Part shown: positions 60,425 through 64,000 of the stretch, in pieces
Numbering within the stretch: position 1 is the stretch's first letter
How the letters are laid out: the number at the start of each line of letters is the position of its first letter
Source: Variovorax paradoxus
Lineage (GTDB): Bacteria; Pseudomonadota; Gammaproteobacteria; Burkholderiales; Burkholderiaceae_C
NCBI RefSeq assembly: GCF_009498455.1
Contig: NZ_CP045644.1
Span: forward strand, 4,157,001-4,221,000
Length of the DNA stretch: 64,000 nucleotides
Direction: 5' to 3'
Program-made: the position numbers and the translations under genes
The notes under the pieces: generated by a model
Seen by the model: the letters and a program-made list of their open reading frames with translations, nothing else
What the model was told of the DNA's origin: nothing
Databases searched by the model: none

Positions 60425-61444
60425 ATGAAGTCTGCAGGCTTGAAGGGAACCGTGTCCATTGAACTGGTGCACGAGGCGATCCATGCCGCGGCGCTGCGGA
60501 ACATGGACATCCGCAGCGTCCTCGAAAGCGCCAAGATCGATCGCGAACTGTTGAACGCGCCGCGTGCGCGCGTCTCGGCGGCGGCGTACTCGCAGATGTG
60601 GGTGGCGCTGGCCGACCTGATGGACGACGAGTTCTTCGGCCTCGACAGCCACGGTCTTCGCCGCGGCGGCTATGCGCTCATGACGCGCGCGGCGGTCAAC
60701 GCCGACAACCTGGCCCATGCCCTGCGCCGCATCCTGAGGTTTCTTCACGCCACGTTGGACGACTTTCGCGGCGAGCTGGTCTGCGAGGGCGACGAGGCGC
60801 GCGTCGTGCTGCATGACGGCGGCGTGCTGCGCCGGCTGTTCGGCTACGGCACCTGGTTCATCCTGGTCCACGGCCTGGCGTGCTGGCTCGTGCACCGGCG
60901 CATTCCCCTGCGCGAAATGCAGTTCCGGTGCCCGCCGCCCGCCGACGACAGCCACTACCGCACGCGCTTCTGCGAGAACGTGAAGTTCAACGGCCAGACC
61001 ACGCACATCAGCTTCGCCAGCGACCTGCTGGACCTGAAGATCGCGGAGTCGCCGGCCACCGTCGACAACTTTCTGCGGAAAGCGCCGGCCAACCTGCTGG
61101 TCAAGTACCGCAACGACGCCAGCACCAGCGCCCAGGTGCGCCACCGGCTGCGCAGTCAGATGCCCGAGGCGTGGCCCGAACTCGAAAAGCTCGCGCAGGA
61201 ACTCTGCGTTTCCGGCACCACGCTGCAACGCCGCCTGCAGCAGGAGGGCGTGAGCTACCAGCGCGTGAAAGACGACCTGCGGCGCGACATCGCCATCGAC
61301 CTGCTGTCGAGCGCCTCGCTGACGGTGGCCGAAGTCGCGGCCCGCACCGGCTTCCAGGAAACCAGCGCCTTCCATCGCGCCTTCAAGAAATGGACGGGCG
61401 TGAGCCCCGGCGCCTATCGCTCGTCTGCGCCCACCTCGGGATAA
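60425..61444 (+). CDS. AraC-family regulator
   Basis: 339 residues: N-terminal DUF-type ligand domain (about 10-195, SAAAYSQMWVALADLMDDEF; YGTWFILVHGLACWLVHRRI) and a C-terminal AraC DNA-binding domain (about 235-335, LAQELCVSGTTLQRRLQQEG; LTVAEVAARTGFQETSAFHR; FKKWTGVSPGAYR). This is the ArgR/OruR-like arrangement. Start ATG 60425 has a poor ribosome-binding site. It is divergent from DUF4331 and 147 bp upstream of the nitroreductase-ligase pair, either of which it may regulate. Confidence 0.9.
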   Translation: MKSAGLKGTVSIELVHEAIHAAALRNMDIRSVLESAKIDRELLNAPRARVSAAAYSQMWVALADLMDDEFFGLDSHGLRRGGYALMTRAAVNADNLAHALRRILRFLHATLDDFRGELVCEGDEARVVLHDGGVLRRLFGYGTWFILVHGLACWLVHRRIPLREMQFRCPPPADDSHYRTRFCENVKFNGQTTHISFASDLLDLKIAESPATVDNFLRKAPANLLVKYRNDASTSAQVRHRLRSQMPEAWPELEKLAQELCVSGTTLQRRLQQEGVSYQRVKDDLRRDIAIDLLSSASLTVAEVAARTGFQETSAFHRAFKKWTGVSPGAYRSSAPTSG

Positions 61445-61591
61445 GCCAAAGCTCCCGGCGTTTGCCGGGGGGCGGGCATGTCCGAACGCCCCATCCAGAT
61501 CGGGACGCGCGGGCATGGAAGCGCGGCGCGTGCAGAACTAACCTTCCTTCGACACCGCATCTCGCGACAGTCAGAACGAAAGGAAACCGGA

Positions 61592-62332
61592 ATGAACCGA
61601 ACGATGGCATCGCCGCTGGAGGCACAGGCGCTGCGGGGCGCGGTCGACTGGGCCATTGCCACCCGGCGCAGCGTCAGGGCGTTCCTGCCCCGGGCGGTGC
61701 CCAGGGACGAGGTCGAGGCGATCCTTTCGACCGCGCGCTACAGCGCTTCCGGCATGAACATGCAGCCCTGGCATGTGCATGTGCTGACCGGGCCCGCCAA
61801 GGCCCGCCTGTCGGCTGCGATTGCCGCGCTCGACGACGATCCCGGCCGGTCGGGCGAGCTGCTCGAACCCTACGACTACTACCCGCGCGAATGGTTTTCG
61901 CCGTACCTGGAGCGGCGTCGCAAGGTCGGCTGGGACCTCTACGGATTGCTCGGCATCGCCAAGGGCGACAAGCAGCGCATGCACCTGCAGCACGGGCGCA
62001 ACTACCGCTTCTTCGATGCGCCCGTGGGCCTGTTCTTCACGGTCGACCGCGAACTCCAGGAAGGCAGCCTGCTGGACTACGGCATGTTCCTGCAGAGCGT
62101 GATGGTGGCCGCGCGCGGCCGCAACCTCCACACCTGCCCGCAAGCCGCGTTCCTGAAATTCCATCGCCAGATCGCGGACCTGCTGGACATTCCCGGCGGC
62201 CAGATGCTGGTCTGCGGCATGAGCCTGGGCTATGCCGACCCAGCGTCGGTCGAGAACTCGCTCGTCACCGAGCGCGAGCCCGTGTCCGCCTTCACGACCT
62301 TCCACGACACCACCAAGGAGACCACCGCATGA
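61592..62332 (+). CDS. Nitroreductase-family FMN oxidoreductase
   Basis: 246 residues with the nitroreductase fold: FMN-binding ATRRSVRAFLP (about 24-34), ARYSASGMNMQPWHVHVLTG (about 49-68), and GRNLHTCPQAAFLKFHRQIA towards the C-terminus. AAAGGAAA precedes the ATG. Its stop overlaps the acyl-CoA ligase start (ATGA), so they are co-translated. The substrate is unknown; a linked function with the ligase in breakdown of an organic acid is possible. Confidence 0.9.
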   Translation: MNRTMASPLEAQALRGAVDWAIATRRSVRAFLPRAVPRDEVEAILSTARYSASGMNMQPWHVHVLTGPAKARLSAAIAALDDDPGRSGELLEPYDYYPREWFSPYLERRRKVGWDLYGLLGIAKGDKQRMHLQHGRNYRFFDAPVGLFFTVDRELQEGSLLDYGMFLQSVMVAARGRNLHTCPQAAFLKFHRQIADLLDIPGGQMLVCGMSLGYADPASVENSLVTEREPVSAFTTFHDTTKETTA

Positions 62333-63981
62333 GCGCGCCATCCTATGCACGGGGCCTCGAACGCTGCGCGGCGAATCATGTGCCGCTCACGCCGCTGGGC
62401 TTTCTCGACCGCGCGGCGCTCGCGCATCCGAACCGCGCGGCGGTGGTGCACGGCGATCTGACGCGAACCTGGGCGCAGACGCGCGAGCGCTGCCACCGCC
62501 TGGCGTCCGCGCTGGCGATGCGGGGCATCGCGCCGGGCGACACGGTGTCGGTGCTCGCGCCCAACACGCCGGCCATGCTCGAGGCCCACTTCGGCGTTCC
62601 GCTGGCCGGCGCGGTGCTCAACGCGATCAACCATCGCCTGGACGCCGAAGGCATCGCGTTCATCCTGCGCCACGGCGAGTGCAAGTTGCTGCTGGTCGAT
62701 CGCGAGTTCGCCGCCACGGTGGCCGCTGCATTGAAGCTGCTCGACCGTGCGCCCGCGGTCATCGACATCAACGATCACCTCGCACCGCCCGGCGAACGTA
62801 TCGGCGAGACCGACTACGAATCGCTGCTGGCGAGCGGAGACCCGGACTTTGCCGGCCGGTGGCCCGGCGACGAGTGGCAACCCATTGCGCTGAACTACAC
62901 CTCCGGCACCACCGGAGACCCCAAGGGCGTGGTAGCAAGCCACCGCGGCACCTACCTCATGAGCCTGCTGCAGATCACGAACTGGGCGATGCCGCGCGCG
63001 CCGACGTATCTGTGGACCCTGCCCATGTTCCACGCGAACGGCTGGTGCTTCACCTGGGCCGTGACGGCCGCCGCAGGCACCCATGTCTGCCTGCGCCGGG
63101 TGTCCGCCGACGCGGTGCTGGAGGCCATCGAACGGCACCCGATCGATCACCTCTGCGCAGCGCCCGTCGTGATGGCGATGCTCGCGGACGCGGCGAAAGA
63201 CATCCGGCTGCCGCGCCCCGTGCGCGTGCTCACGGCCGGCTCGCCGCCGCCCCTCGCCGTGCTGAATGCAGTGCTGGCGATGGGCTTCGACGTGGAGCAC
63301 GTCTTCGGCATCACGGAAGTGTCGGGCACGCCGGTGAGTTGCGTGTGGCAGGACGGCTGGGACGATCTGGCGCCCGCCGAGCAGGGCGCGCTGCGCGTGC
63401 GCCAGGGCGTGCGCGCCGCCATGTTCGAAGGCCTCATGGTCGGCGACGCCGACACGCTCGCGCCCGTCGTGCCCGACGGCAAATCGACGGGCGAGCTCAT
63501 GCTGCGCGGCAACACCGTGATGATGGGCTACTTCAAGAACGAGGCGGCCACGCGCAAGGCGCTCGCCGATGGCTGGTTCCGCACCGGCGACGTCGCCGTC
63601 CTGCATGCCAACGGGTATGCGCAGATCACCGACCGGTCGAAGGACGTGATCATCTCGGGCGGCGAGAACATCTCGTCGGTCGAAATCGAGGACGTGGTCC
63701 ATGGACACCCGGCGGTGCTGCATGCCGCCGTGGTGGCGCAGCCCGACCCCAAGTGGGGCGAGGTGCCGTGCGTGTTCATCGAGCTCAAAACCGGTGTCGC
63801 CGCGCCCACCGAACAAGAGATCATTTCGTTCTGCCGCGAGCGGCTGGCGCACTTCAAGTGTCCGCGCCGCGTGATCTTCACGCCCTTGCCGAAGACGGCC
63901 ACGGGAAAGATCCAGAAGTTCCGCCTGCGCCAGCAGGCCGGAAGCCAGGACGCCATCACGCGGCTCGCAAGCCATGGCTGA
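62329..63981 (+). CDS. Acyl-CoA synthetase (AMP-forming)
   Basis: A 550-residue ANL-superfamily ligase that activates a carboxylic acid to its CoA thioester through an acyl-adenylate. Motifs: A3 YTSGTTGDPKGVVASH (about 189-204), A5-like FGITEVSGTPVS, A7 GWFRTGDVAV, A8 TDRSKDVIISGGENISSVEI and the C-terminal lysine in PKTATGKIQKFR. It resembles the medium-chain/acyl-CoA synthetase group, but the acyl substrate cannot be read. The gene ends 19 bp before the window edge. Confidence 0.93.
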   Translation: MSAPSYARGLERCAANHVPLTPLGFLDRAALAHPNRAAVVHGDLTRTWAQTRERCHRLASALAMRGIAPGDTVSVLAPNTPAMLEAHFGVPLAGAVLNAINHRLDAEGIAFILRHGECKLLLVDREFAATVAAALKLLDRAPAVIDINDHLAPPGERIGETDYESLLASGDPDFAGRWPGDEWQPIALNYTSGTTGDPKGVVASHRGTYLMSLLQITNWAMPRAPTYLWTLPMFHANGWCFTWAVTAAAGTHVCLRRVSADAVLEAIERHPIDHLCAAPVVMAMLADAAKDIRLPRPVRVLTAGSPPPLAVLNAVLAMGFDVEHVFGITEVSGTPVSCVWQDGWDDLAPAEQGALRVRQGVRAAMFEGLMVGDADTLAPVVPDGKSTGELMLRGNTVMMGYFKNEAATRKALADGWFRTGDVAVLHANGYAQITDRSKDVIISGGENISSVEIEDVVHGHPAVLHAAVVAQPDPKWGEVPCVFIELKTGVAAPTEQEIISFCRERLAHFKCPRRVIFTPLPKTATGKIQKFRLRQQAGSQDAITRLASHG

Positions 63982-64000
63982 GTGCGAAGCCGCCGCAGCC

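Noticed and set aside
61414..61662. Small minus-strand frames between AraC and nitroreductase
   Set aside because: No ribosome-binding site and no similarity; they overlap both flanking genes.

Overview
The window is high-GC DNA with Burkholderiales-type gene content. RND metal efflux, PbrT/CadA/LspA-like lead genes, a large filamentous haemagglutinin and FecI/FecR cassettes together resemble Comamonadaceae such as Variovorax. That assignment comes from protein character only. The left half (about 0-25.8 kb) is an accessory region with IS21 elements, an IS66 remnant, a tyrosine integrase and stacked metal-resistance modules. The right half (about 47-64 kb) looks like ordinary chromosome.

Layout. 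0-3.1 kb: an IS21-family element (istA/istB, minus strand) followed by an array of twelve 23-bp repeats. 3.2-4.4 kb: two overlapping divergent unknown genes. 4.5-11.2 kb: a translationally coupled copper/silver efflux operon, small exported protein-cusC-cusB-cusA-cusF. 11.4-19.4 kb: a lead/cadmium-type locus with a PbrT-like FTR1 permease, a CDF transporter, a sterol desaturase fused to a DUF3703-like domain, a PbrR/CadR regulator, a P-type ATPase with four HMA domains, and lspA. Three promoters here have the 19-bp spacer typical of MerR-family control. 19.6-21.2 kb: a mer module (merR, merT, merP, GDCCVxC protein) with no merA, abutting an IS66 relic. 21.3-23.9 kb: a two-gene zinc-ribbon/PD-(D/E)XK nuclease operon, an internally deleted IS21 relic, and a gene cut by that relic. 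24.3-25.8 kb: a P4-type integrase.

26-46.5 kb holds two ECF sigma/FecR cassettes. In the first, an STN-TonB_C protein, sigma factor and FecR lie immediately upstream of a giant filamentous haemagglutinin of about 4,500 residues, not a TonB receptor. The same 14-base-specified motif lies at matching distance upstream of the STN gene and the haemagglutinin gene. The second cassette is a conventional FecI/FecR/TonB-receptor set behind a Fur-like box.

46.6-53 kb: a LysR regulator, an FAH-family enzyme, a GH10 xylanase ending in a GlyGly-CTERM-like tail, and, convergent to it, a rhombosortase. 53.4-60.2 kb: a TonB receptor, a NikR-like regulator with two nickel ligands changed, and a DUF4331-lipoprotein-TPR-HupE operon; together these suggest a metal-uptake system. 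The lipoprotein reading frame is broken by one base. 60.4-64 kb: an AraC regulator, a nitroreductase and an acyl-CoA ligase.

Best candidates for something undescribed: the STN/ECF/FecR-haemagglutinin unit, the zinc-ribbon/PD-(D/E)XK operon, the variant-NikR/DUF4331/HupE cluster, and the desaturase-DUF3703 fusion under lead-type control.
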